Shown here: piece after piece, positions 8,842 through 17,167 of the stretch
Layout of the letters: each line of letters begins with the position of its first letter
How positions within the stretch are numbered: position 1 is the stretch's first letter
From: Roseinatronobacter monicus
GTDB lineage: Bacteria > Pseudomonadota > Alphaproteobacteria > Rhodobacterales > Rhodobacteraceae
Direction: 5' to 3'
NCBI RefSeq assembly: GCF_006716865.1
Contig: NZ_VFPT01000001.1
Coordinates: forward strand, 2,537,001-2,601,000
DNA: 64,000 bases
Position numbers and translations under genes: made by a program
The notes under the pieces: model-generated
What the model saw: the letters and a program-made list of their open reading frames with translations, nothing else
The model's database searches: none
Told to the model about the DNA's origin: nothing

Positions 8842-9876
8842 ATGGCCGATGTGACGATCATGGGCGCGGGCGTGTTCGGGTTGGCATTGGCGCTGGTCTG
8901 CGCACGTCGTGGCGCGCGCGTTCATGTCATTGAGAAGCGACATATCGGTGCGGGGTCTAGCGGTGGGCTGGTAGGGGCCTTGGCCCCGCATGTTCCAGAA
9001 AACTGGAATAGTAAAAAAGCATTTCAGTTTGACGCATTGCGCGGGGCCGAAAGCTTCTGGGGGCGCGCGGCCACCCTGTCAGGCATTGATCCCGGATATG
9101 CGCGGCTGGGGCGGGTGCAGCCTGTCACCGATGGTGCGCTGGCGCTGGCGCAAACCCGCGCGGGCAACGCCACTGATCTGTGGCAAGGCTTTGCCACATG
9201 GCAGGTGATCCGCGCACAGGATGCGCCCGGCTTGCCGCTGGTCAGCCCGTCCGGCTGGGTGATCCATGACACGCTGAGTGCAAGGCTGCATCCACGGCGT
9301 GCAGGGCAAGCATTGGCGGGGGCCGTGCAGGCGCTGGGGGGCAAGATCAGCTATGGTGCTGCGCCGCCCAAAGATGGCCCAACAATCTGGGCAACGGGCT
9401 ATGAAGGATTGCACGACCTGTCAGCCGACCTTGGCCGCCCCATCGGGTCAGGCGTCAAGGGGCAGTCCATCCTGCTGCGTCATGCCAGCCCAGATGCGCC
9501 GCAAATATTTGCCGACGGGCTGCATATCGTGCCCCATGCGGATGGAACAGTTGCGATTGGCTCTACCAGCGAGCGCGACTTTGCCGACCCTGCCAGCGTG
9601 GATGCGCAATGCGACACGCTGCTGGCGCGCGCCCGCGCCACCTGCCCCGCCTTGCAAGATGCCCCCGTGATCGAGGCTTGGGCCGGTGTGCGCCCACGCG
9701 CAAAAAGCCGCGCCCCCCTGTTGGGGGCATGGCCGGGGCGGGCGGGGCATTTTGTCTTCAATGGCGGCTTCAAGATCGGGTTTGCGATGGCACCGGTTCT
9801 GGCAGAGTGCATGGCCGATCTGGTGCTGGACGGGCGCGACACGATCCCCGAGGGGTTCGGGTTCAGCGCCGTGTGA
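8842..9876 (+). CDS. FAD-dependent oxidoreductase (DadA/MnmC C-terminal type)
   Basis: The protein has 344 residues and starts with a dinucleotide-binding motif (GAGVFGLALA, then VIEKRHIGAGSSGG) of the DAO family. A C-terminal block, GVRPRAKSRAPLLG ... FNGGFKIGFAMAP, contacts FAD. The ATG at 8842 is eight bases after AAGGA and is favoured over 8836. In E. coli the equivalent domain is fused to MnmD and removes the carboxymethyl group from cmnm5U34 of tRNA. The divergent partner mnmD makes that role plausible here, but a generic amino-acid oxidase function is not excluded. It converges with the P450 gene, with 9 nt between stops. Confidence 0.75.
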   Translation: MADVTIMGAGVFGLALALVCARRGARVHVIEKRHIGAGSSGGLVGALAPHVPENWNSKKAFQFDALRGAESFWGRAATLSGIDPGYARLGRVQPVTDGALALAQTRAGNATDLWQGFATWQVIRAQDAPGLPLVSPSGWVIHDTLSARLHPRRAGQALAGAVQALGGKISYGAAPPKDGPTIWATGYEGLHDLSADLGRPIGSGVKGQSILLRHASPDAPQIFADGLHIVPHADGTVAIGSTSERDFADPASVDAQCDTLLARARATCPALQDAPVIEAWAGVRPRAKSRAPLLGAWPGRAGHFVFNGGFKIGFAMAPVLAECMADLVLDGRDTIPEGFGFSAV

Positions 9877-9885
9877 CGCATACAT

Positions 9886-11250
9886 TCAGCGTGCGCGCAC
9901 ATCCAGCCAGATGCCATCGCGGGCGCGCACGGTCATTTGCGCCATCGGCACCGGCACGCGCCCCGCAACTGCGCGAAACTCGAAATCACACAGCACTCGC
10001 GCGAGGATAAGCACCGCTTCGGCCATGGCGAACCCCGCGCCCGGACACACACGCGCCCCTACCGAAAAGGGCAGGTACCCATCGCGTGCGCAGGCTTTGG
10101 TGTCACCCTGCTGCCAGCGCTGGGGTCGGAAATCATGCGGATCACTCCAGATATTTTCATTTCGCCCCATATGCCAGAGAGAGACGACAACCTGCGTGCC
10201 CTTACCCAGTTTGCGGCCACGAAACTCCTCTGGCTGGGCCGCTTCGCGCACCAACATTGGTACAGGCGGATACAGGCGCAGCGCTTCGCGGAATGTATCG
10301 CGGATCAGGGGAAAGCGGCGCAGAACCCCGAAATCAGGGGCCGTCCCCTGATCCAGATAGGGGCGCAGGGCTTGCGCTTCCTCGGCCAGTTGCGCCTGCC
10401 ATTCCGGGTGGGTCGCAATAAGATACAAGCACCATGCCAGTGCAGACGCACTGGTTTCATGCCCCGCCAGAAAGAAGATCGCCACCTGATCGACCATTTC
10501 ATCGGTGTCGAACACATCGCCTGTGACCGGATCGCGGGTGGTCATGATCTTGGTGGCCAGATCATCCGGGGCCGTGCCTGCCTTGATCGCATCCATCCGC
10601 GCTTGCGTCATCATGGTAATCAGGCGGCGAATATGGGCCGCCGTATCGCGCGTCTTGCGCGAGAAAAGGCGCGGCATCAGTTTGGGCATACGCAACAGGG
10701 CGGCAAGATTCAGGATTGGGGCAGAGCGCTGATGCGCGCGGAATGTTTCATAAACCTGCTTTGCCGCGTCATCCTCGATCGGCACCGAAAACAGGGTGCG
10801 GAAGATCACATCTGCGGCGGCATGACTCATAACGGCCTCGATCTCGGTTTGGCCGGGATACAGGCGCGCGGATGCGGCCTGTGCTGCGTCCCACATGGCG
10901 GGGAAGGTGTCGCGCAAACGCCCGCCCTCAAAAGCAGGGTCGATCATGCGGCGCTGGCGTTCCCATGTTGCACCATTGGTGACAAAGACCGAATTGCCCA
11001 GCAAGGGCCGCAACCCTTCGCGCACCCGCTCTGATTTCGGGAAATCGCGCGGGCGGTCCTGCAACACCAAGCGCACCAGTTTCGGGGTGTTGACCATGAC
11101 CGAATGCAGGAAGGGCAGCTTCACTTCTGCCATTTTCGCCCTGTACAGGCGCGCAGGCTGCGTCGACAGAATATCGCGCCGGAACATGGCCAGATGTTGC
11201 CAGAACGGAACGCGGTCGGGGCGGTGGTCAGGCATGGGGGGGCGGGTCAT
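9886..11250 (-). CDS. Cytochrome P450
   Basis: A 454-residue P450 with the I-helix AGHET (residues 262-266), the K-helix E-x2-R (EALR, 322-325), and the haem loop F-x2-G-x-R-x-C-x-G (FSVGARVCPG, axial Cys402). No membrane anchor is evident, so it is probably a soluble class I enzyme needing ferredoxin and reductase; neither gene is nearby. The ATG overlaps the stop of the upstream hydrolase-like gene by four bases, so both are made together. The sequence resembles CYP4/CYP102-like fatty-acid hydroxylases in overall shape, but the substrate is unknown. Confidence 0.9.
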   Translation of the reverse strand: MTRPPMPDHRPDRVPFWQHLAMFRRDILSTQPARLYRAKMAEVKLPFLHSVMVNTPKLVRLVLQDRPRDFPKSERVREGLRPLLGNSVFVTNGATWERQRRMIDPAFEGGRLRDTFPAMWDAAQAASARLYPGQTEIEAVMSHAAADVIFRTLFSVPIEDDAAKQVYETFRAHQRSAPILNLAALLRMPKLMPRLFSRKTRDTAAHIRRLITMMTQARMDAIKAGTAPDDLATKIMTTRDPVTGDVFDTDEMVDQVAIFFLAGHETSASALAWCLYLIATHPEWQAQLAEEAQALRPYLDQGTAPDFGVLRRFPLIRDTFREALRLYPPVPMLVREAAQPEEFRGRKLGKGTQVVVSLWHMGRNENIWSDPHDFRPQRWQQGDTKACARDGYLPFSVGARVCPGAGFAMAEAVLILARVLCDFEFRAVAGRVPVPMAQMTVRARDGIWLDVRAR

Positions 11251-12491
11251 GACAGATGCTGGCTTTCAGGCAAATAGCAGGCATGGCTGACACTGGCCGA
11301 GGGTTTGCGGTCCCTGAAACGTTCGGCCAAGGCCAATGGGCCGGCGGTAATCAGGAAATAATCGTAATCCTTTGGCGCATCAAAGGCGCACAGATACTGG
11401 AAATGCAGCCGGAAATAGCGGCGTTTGTATTTGCGGTAGGTTTGCGGCGTCAGGCTTTGGGTAAAGGCCGCCGAAATCATCAGCGGCCAGCGCTTGCCCG
11501 TCGCAGGTGCCGCACCAGAGCATGACACCGGATCGCACAGCGCATAGCAGCAGCCATCGCCCGGCGCGGTGACATCCAGCCAGAACAACTCGTCGCGCTG
11601 GGACAGATAGCGCAAATCCTCGCGCAACTCCTGTGCGTCTGGCAGGTAGGATTGCATCGGCACCGCATGACCCAACGACAAAAAGGCCAGCTTGCGCCCC
11701 TGCGCTGCATGGCCCGCACGGATGACCCGCGCCAGAACAGACACGCCCAGATGCACCCCTGAGGAGTGGCCGACGACCAGCACCTCATCCACTGCATCAT
11801 CCAGCAGCGCAGCCCCGATTAACGCAACAAATTCATCCAGCCGCGCTTCGAGTTCCGGCGGGTTGCGGCCCCTGTGCTTGGCGGTAAAGGCGAAATCCAG
11901 CAGCAGGTAATGCACAAAAAAGCGCCCATCAATCTTGCGAAACCCTTGTAGAATGGGTGGGACAACACCAAGGCCCAGCAGATAGCCCAGCCATGCCGGT
12001 ATCAGCGCCGACAGCCCCCAACCCACCAATAGCGCCGCCGCGACAGCAATAAGCAGTTGCGCCACCAGCATGACCACCGGATACATGGCCGCAATGCCGG
12101 GGCCAGCACGCAGCCGGAACAGCCGGAACAACACCCCCGTCGACAGATAGACCCACGCCGTTTTCACCAACAGCACATAGGTCGCAAAAACCCCGGCCTG
12201 CATCGAATCCTTCACGATGTCGGACCATTCGAGAATGTTAACCTCGCTCTCGGCCGTCAGCCCGTCCACTTCGGCGGTGACGACCCAGCCATAGGGGCCT
12301 GCGCCTGTCTTCGGGCGTTGCGCGATCTGATAGCCCGAGATCCGCGCCTGATCGGTGGACTCGCAGCGATACAACTCGCGGTATCGGCGCGGTGGGAACG
12401 GATCATAGCCGGGAATGTAGAAGACATGCCGCCGCGACACGCGCGCGGGCGCGGCATCGCTGGTCTGATCTGAAATTTGCACGGTCTGCAT
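11247..12491 (-). CDS. Membrane protein with alpha/beta-hydrolase nucleophile motif
   Basis: A 414-residue protein that I do not recognise as a named family. After an N-terminal region (RHVFYIPGYDPF, the start of a hydrolase-like strand) come about three hydrophobic segments around residues 100-185, then VLVVGHSSGVHLG with a nucleophile elbow G-x-S-x-G (Gly241-Ser243-Gly245). This looks like an alpha/beta-hydrolase fold interrupted by a membrane insert. The start ATG at 12491 replaces a longer frame that has no ribosome site. It is translationally coupled to the P450 (4-bp overlap), which suggests a shared substrate, perhaps a lipid or ester; that is inference. Confidence 0.6.
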   Translation of the reverse strand: MQTVQISDQTSDAAPARVSRRHVFYIPGYDPFPPRRYRELYRCESTDQARISGYQIAQRPKTGAGPYGWVVTAEVDGLTAESEVNILEWSDIVKDSMQAGVFATYVLLVKTAWVYLSTGVLFRLFRLRAGPGIAAMYPVVMLVAQLLIAVAAALLVGWGLSALIPAWLGYLLGLGVVPPILQGFRKIDGRFFVHYLLLDFAFTAKHRGRNPPELEARLDEFVALIGAALLDDAVDEVLVVGHSSGVHLGVSVLARVIRAGHAAQGRKLAFLSLGHAVPMQSYLPDAQELREDLRYLSQRDELFWLDVTAPGDGCCYALCDPVSCSGAAPATGKRWPLMISAAFTQSLTPQTYRKYKRRYFRLHFQYLCAFDAPKDYDYFLITAGPLALAERFRDRKPSASVSHACYLPESQHLS

Positions 12492-12721
12492 GGCCCTGCC
12501 CTGTTCAAGTGTTCCGACTCTAGCGACAAAATCGGGCAAGAATAAGCCTGCCGCGAAGAAGTTTTGGCGTTGGGTGAAATGCCCCCGCTTGGCCTGACCG
12601 ACGCCTTTGCAACATGCAGTCAATGTCTGACATTCGCGTCACCAGAGCGGTTCTTTTGTTTGCCCAACTGCGCAACTGGGTTAGGTTCTGCCACGTACGC
12701 GCAACATCGAAAGGACGGGAC

Positions 12722-12979
12722 ATGAAAAACTCTGCATTGCACCGCGCAGGCCGCGCCGCGCTCAGCCTGCACCGCACAGGTTTGCTGGTGCCAGCCGCCG
12801 GATTGGCGGTCATGAGTGTGTCTGCCTATGCGATGGTGACAGTGGCCCATGCCTTCCCTGAAATGGCACTCAACCCGGATGGTGTCGGCCAATGCAACCC
12901 GTTTGAGGGCGATTTCGGCTGTGGCCATGGCTTTGGCTGTGCGTGCCACATGCTTCCGCTGCCCGAAACGCAGGCCTGA
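12722..12979 (+). CDS. Small exported Cys/His-rich protein, unknown function
   Basis: An 85-residue protein preceded by a good ribosome site (AAGGACGGGAC). A hydrophobic segment at residues 22-44 could be a signal peptide or an anchor. The C-terminal part is short and rich in Gly, Cys and His (CNPF...FGCGHGFGCACHML), giving four cysteines and two histidines within about 20 residues. That spacing is not a haem c motif but would suit a metal or cluster ligand set. It precedes a CDF metal exporter on the same strand at a distance of 244 nt. I do not recognise the family. Confidence 0.55.
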   Translation: MKNSALHRAGRAALSLHRTGLLVPAAGLAVMSVSAYAMVTVAHAFPEMALNPDGVGQCNPFEGDFGCGHGFGCACHMLPLPETQA

Positions 12980-13023
12980 CAGTAATTTCCGACAGACCCG
13001 CGCTTGCCAAGCCCGCCCTGTAT

Positions 13024-13047
13024 GCGCGCCCGACCGGTCGGGCGCGC
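13024..13047. repeat. Perfect 24-bp palindrome
   Basis: The two 12-base halves, GCGCGCCCGACC and GGTCGGGCGCGC, are exact reverse complements with no spacer. It lies 45 nt after the small-protein stop and 177 nt before the CDF start. There is no T-tract, so it may be an operator, a Rho-independent-like 3' structure, or a cruciform-prone site. A second hairpin (GCCCG-TCG-CGGGC, 13174-13186) lies in the CDF leader. Confidence 0.8.
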
Positions 13048-13223
13048 CCTTGTGTAAATTCCGACGCGTGCAATTGTGCCACGTCTGGACCGCGCAGCAT
13101 ATATAGGGCTGGCGCAAGCGTGTTCTAATTGGATAGATGTGACCCTATTCTGCGCGCCTTCTATATGTGGGGTGCCCGTCGCGGGCAAACGCCCCCCCGT
13201 GCCGCAGTCAAGGAGATCGCATC

Positions 13224-14369
13224 ATGTCTGCGCCCCCAGAACTCACAAATAAGGATGATCTGCGCGACAAGCGCCGGGCGGCTTGGGCTGGCGTTGCGCT
13301 AAATGCGCCGCTTGCAGCGGGCAAGATCCTTGTGGGGCTGGCGGCGCAAAGTCAGGCGCTGGTGGCCGACGGGGTGCATTCGCTGTCGGATCTGGCCTCG
13401 GACGCCGCCGTGATCTGGGCGCTGGGGCATTCCCATCGCCCGCCAGATACGGAACACCCGTTCGGTCATGGCCGCTTCGAGACATTGGCCACGCTCGCCA
13501 TTGCCGCCATGCTCGCACTAGCTGCCATCGGCATATTGATCGACGCGGGCCTGCGCCTGATTGATCCGCCGACCACTGCGCCGGCGGTGTGGGCGCTGTG
13601 GGTGGCGGGCCTGTCGATTGCGTTGAAAGAGGCGCTTTATCACTACACCAAGGCCGTCGCACGACGCACCGGATCGGCGATGATGGCGGCAAATGCTTGG
13701 CATCACCGCTCGGACGCGGCCTCCTCCGTGGTGGCGCTGGCGGGTATTGGCGCGGCGATGCTGGGCTGGCCCTTGGCCGATGCGCTGGGGGCAGCAATCA
13801 TCGCGCTGATGCTGGGGCGCGTGGCCTGGGTTTACGGACGCCCCGCAGTGCGGGAGTTGGCCGATACCGCCCCACCTGCGGATATGTCGCGCGCGATCCT
13901 GTCGGCACTGACCGCCACACCCGGCCTGCGCGACGCCCATGACCTGCGCCTGCGCCATATGGGCGGGGCGGTGCAGGCCGATGTCCATGTGGCCCTTGAT
14001 CCGGCGATGACCTTGTCCGAGGCACACCGCCTGTGCGAGGCCGCGCGTGCAACAGTGCTGGCGCAAGTGCCTGAAGTGACTGAGATCATCATCCACCCCG
14101 AACCTGACGGCCATGCCGATGGCCGCGCCGCCCATGACGCGGCCTTGCGCCCCGAATTGCAGGCGCAGGTGCGCGATTGTCTGGAAGGGATCGTGCCCGC
14201 AGGTGCCATCCGGCATCTGCGGCTGGACTACCGCGATGAGGGTGTGATTGCCGTAGTGGAACTGAGTGAAACACCCATTGACGGAGCGCAAACCCGCGTC
14301 GCCTTCCGCCTGCGCCAGCACACAGGCGATCTGGCCGAAATACGCCTGCTCTGGGCACCCGCCATATAA
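13224..14369 (+). CDS. Cation diffusion facilitator (divalent metal exporter)
   Basis: A 381-residue CDF protein with six helices. The metal site residues are visible: the TM2 motif VADGVHSLSDLASD and the TM5 motif HHRSDAASS, giving the D-x3-D / H-x3-D pattern of Zn/Fe/Cd exporters. A His-containing loop (HPFGHGRFE) and a soluble C-terminal ferredoxin-like domain with more His/Asp residues follow. The ATG at 13224 follows AAGGAGA; a longer frame from 13167 lacks such a site. CDF proteins export Zn2+, Fe2+ or similar ions by proton antiport; the ion preference is not certain. Confidence 0.9.
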   Translation: MSAPPELTNKDDLRDKRRAAWAGVALNAPLAAGKILVGLAAQSQALVADGVHSLSDLASDAAVIWALGHSHRPPDTEHPFGHGRFETLATLAIAAMLALAAIGILIDAGLRLIDPPTTAPAVWALWVAGLSIALKEALYHYTKAVARRTGSAMMAANAWHHRSDAASSVVALAGIGAAMLGWPLADALGAAIIALMLGRVAWVYGRPAVRELADTAPPADMSRAILSALTATPGLRDAHDLRLRHMGGAVQADVHVALDPAMTLSEAHRLCEAARATVLAQVPEVTEIIIHPEPDGHADGRAAHDAALRPELQAQVRDCLEGIVPAGAIRHLRLDYRDEGVIAVVELSETPIDGAQTRVAFRLRQHTGDLAEIRLLWAPAI

Positions 14370-14400
14370 CATAGACCATGCCACGCACAGGGCGCGGCGG

Positions 14401-15870
14401 TCACGGTGCCAATGCGAAACCGCCGACAACAAGCGCCAGCCCAGCGCCAATGCCCACAAAGCCCCATCTGCGTTGCCGGTCCAGCCGCGACGCCCCGCCC
14501 GAATAATCGAACCGCTCGTAGATCACCTTGTCTTTCGGCACGCCCAGATCGAGCAACGCATCCGACACGGCTGTGACCATTGGACCGGGGCCACAGATCA
14601 GGGCGACGGCCCGATGTGGGTCAAGCCCTTCCAGCAACGTGCCCAAGCGGTCATGGGTCAGGCGTCCGACATGCCCGCGCCAGCCTTCGGCATCTTCTTC
14701 GCTGACCAGCATGACCTGAAGGTCCAGCGCGCGGGCGGCGGCGTTGATTTCGGGCAGGCAGGCGAAATTGGCAGGCACCCCCGCCGCATAGGCCAGACGC
14801 ACAGGCCTTGGGTCGTTGCGGGCCACCAGATCGCGCAACAGCCCCATGATCGGTGCAATGCCGACCCCGCCCGCCAGCAGCAAAACGCTGTCGCCCTGAT
14901 GCCGGGCCAGCGTGAATTCGCCGTAAGGGCCGTCGATGCCAATAACTGTGCCGGGTGGCAGATCACCAATCTGGTTGGTGAAATCGCCCGCTTCCTTGAT
15001 AATCAGGCTTAGCCCCGGCCGCTTTGGGCTGTCGGCGATGGAAAACGGGTGATCGAACAGCGGAAAACGGTGCTTGCCCTCGGTCATCCAGACGAATTGC
15101 CCTGCGGTATAGGGCGGCGCGGGGGTGTCTTTTGCAGGCTGTATGTCCAACTCCCACATTCGGTCAGCCAGCTTGGTGACCGACGCCAGCGTCCAGACAT
15201 GCCTGTGCAGCATGATCCAGCGCCAGCCATAAAGCACCGCCATCACCGCGATCACGGCTATTGCCAAAACCCACCACAGCGCATTAACCGCGCCCATCGC
15301 ACTAAACCTGCCGGTCCCCAGCGCATGGTGCACCCCGCCCCCCACAGCGGTCAGGCCAAGCACGATATGCGTGGCGCGCCAGATCTCGTAGCGCCACGGC
15401 AACTGGTCGCGCAGGATTGAGGTGATAACCAGCGCCAGCAACGCCGCCAGCGCCACGACACCGGTGCGGTAATGCGGCAAGCTCAGATAGGCCAGCAGCC
15501 GCTCGGTCCCCAGTGCAGGATCGTCAAGCCATGTCGGCGCGACATAGGCGAGCGGGTGCAAGATCAGCGCGATCAGAACCCACCATGCGGCGATTTTGTG
15601 AAATGCCATGATCTTGTCGATGCCAAGATGGCCCGAGATAGCCTCGAAACGACCCGAGGTGACGAACTGGATTGCCATTGCGACAAGACCCACCATTCCC
15701 AATGCCGCAGCCGCGCGTTCCCATATATCCAGCGGGGCCACGCTGACCCCGAAGGCAAGCACCGGCGGCAACAGGCATAGCCCGATATATGTGGCGCCAA
15801 ATGCCGGTCCTGACAAACGCATCGGGTGCTTCGGTTGCGGGTCAGGCGCGGGTCGTGGCTGATTTTGCAT
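14401..15870 (-). CDS. Ferric-reductase-like membrane flavocytochrome (NOX/FRE superfamily)
   Basis: A 489-residue protein. Residues 1 to about 235 hold six helices with histidines suitable for haem b (AFHKIAAWW, ILHPLAYV, RATHIVLG, GGGVHHALG). The C-terminal half is a ferredoxin-NADP reductase module: FAD site HPFSIADS, NAD(P) site GGVGIAPIMGLLRDL and the CGPGPMV end motif. It moves electrons from NAD(P)H through FAD and haem to an acceptor across the inner membrane. It diverges from the multihaem cytochrome gene; a symmetric FNR-type box lies between them, 59 nt upstream of this ATG. The acceptor (ferric iron, oxygen or a periplasmic cytochrome) is unknown. Confidence 0.85.
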   Translation of the reverse strand: MQNQPRPAPDPQPKHPMRLSGPAFGATYIGLCLLPPVLAFGVSVAPLDIWERAAAALGMVGLVAMAIQFVTSGRFEAISGHLGIDKIMAFHKIAAWWVLIALILHPLAYVAPTWLDDPALGTERLLAYLSLPHYRTGVVALAALLALVITSILRDQLPWRYEIWRATHIVLGLTAVGGGVHHALGTGRFSAMGAVNALWWVLAIAVIAVMAVLYGWRWIMLHRHVWTLASVTKLADRMWELDIQPAKDTPAPPYTAGQFVWMTEGKHRFPLFDHPFSIADSPKRPGLSLIIKEAGDFTNQIGDLPPGTVIGIDGPYGEFTLARHQGDSVLLLAGGVGIAPIMGLLRDLVARNDPRPVRLAYAAGVPANFACLPEINAAARALDLQVMLVSEEDAEGWRGHVGRLTHDRLGTLLEGLDPHRAVALICGPGPMVTAVSDALLDLGVPKDKVIYERFDYSGGASRLDRQRRWGFVGIGAGLALVVGGFALAP

Positions 15871-15928
15871 CTGCTTTTCCCCCTTTTATGGCTGCACACA
15901 GCCCTACACCCCAAGCAAAGCCATTGCC

Positions 15929-15942
15929 TTGACACGGGTCAA
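15929..15942. promoter_or_regulatory. FNR/NnrR-type box TTGAC-N4-GTCAA
   Basis: TTGACACGGGTCAA is perfectly symmetric and matches the CRP/FNR-family site used by FnrL, NnrR and Dnr-type regulators. Its centre is 77 nt from the cytochrome ATG and 65 nt from the flavocytochrome ATG. A TATAAG hexamer at 15971-15976 lies at roughly class II promoter distance for the rightward gene. Confidence 0.7.
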
Positions 15943-16012
15943 TGCGCAAAAATGTGCCTCGTGCATACTGTATAAGTGACCACTCGCACGCAAGCACCAC
16001 GGAGGAGACCTG

Positions 16013-17101
16013 ATGCCCCTGTCCCGGATGTCCCAAATGATCGCCGCTTTTGCAGCCCTTGTCAGCTTCGCGGTGCCCGCTGTGGCCTATGACCCGTCGA
16101 ATTTGGCGCGCCTGACCGAAGAATGGCTGGCAGCACCGCATGGCGATTACAAATCGCCCTCCTTCACCTATTGGAACGAAGAGGGCGAGGTGCCCGTTGA
16201 CTGTGCCGCGTGCCATTCGCAAACCGGCTTCATCGACTATCTTGGCGCAGATGGCAGCACGCCCGGCGAGGTGAACCATCCCGCCGCGATCAATGCGCCG
16301 ATTGGCTGTGCGTCCTGCCATACCTCTGCGGCACATGCACTGGACAGCGTGCCCTTTCCATCGGGCGTCGTCGTGGATGGGCTAAGCGCATCCGCCACCT
16401 GTTCGGTGTGCCATCAGGGCCGCCAGTCCGGCGACAATGTGACAAGCGCGACCGAAGGCATGGGCGAGGATACCGTTTCCTCTGATCTGGCGTTTCTGAA
16501 TGTGCATTAAGGGGTCGCCGCCGCCGTTATGCACGGCTCTGAGGTTCGGGGCGGCTTTCAATACCCCGGCAAGACCTATGCGGGGCGGTTCGCGCATATG
16601 CCAAGCGCCAATACCTGTGTGGCCTGCCATGACGTCCATAGCACCGAAGTGGAAACCGATGGCTGCGTCGCCTGTCATCGCGGGGTCGAGGATATCCGCG
16701 ACATTCGCACCCGCCATCTAGATTTTGATGGCGATGGCCAGATCTCTGGCGGCATTCATACCGAGATCGTCGGCCTGCAAGAGCAGCTTTATGCGGCCCT
16801 GCAAACCTATGCGGCCGAAGTCGCCGACGCGCCCATTGGATATGCGACCGGCACCTTCCCCTATTTCTTCAACGACATCAATGCAGACGGCCAGATCAGC
16901 CCGGACGAGGCAGCCTTTCCCAACCGCTACCAAAGCTGGACACCGCGCCTGCTAAAAGCCGCGTATAACTATCAGGTATCGAAGAAAGATGCTGGCGCAT
17001 ATGTCCATAATCCAGCCTATATGTTGCAACTGCTCTATGACAGTCTGGAAAGCCTGTCCGAGCAAGTGGACCTTGGAATGTCAGACCTGCGGCGGCCCTG
17101 A
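16013..17101 (+). pseudogene. Periplasmic five-haem cytochrome c, split by an in-frame TAA
   Basis: One continuous frame of 362 codons is interrupted only by TAA at 16508-16510. Before it are a signal peptide (cleaved near AVA-YDP) and three haem motifs (CAACH, CASCH, CSVCH); after it are two more (CVACH, CVACH). The context FLNVH-stop-GVAAAVMHGSEVRGG suggests a lost Tyr codon (TAT/TAC to TAA). The upstream ribosome site GGAGGAG is excellent. The first piece would be a 165-residue triheme protein; the second, restarting at ATG 16529, has no signal peptide and no good ribosome site. The C-terminal half also has EF-hand-like DFDGDGQ and DINADGQIS segments. A sequencing error is possible. Confidence 0.85.
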
Positions 17102-17167
17102 CACCGGCGCGCGGCAGGTTTCGATCCAGCCGAAGCGTTTCGTGCCTGCGCGGGACGTAACGGCCCC

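Noticed and set aside
16529..17101. Second half of the cytochrome as an independent gene
   Set aside because: It is in the same frame as the first half, has no signal peptide and no good ribosome site, and completes the haem protein.
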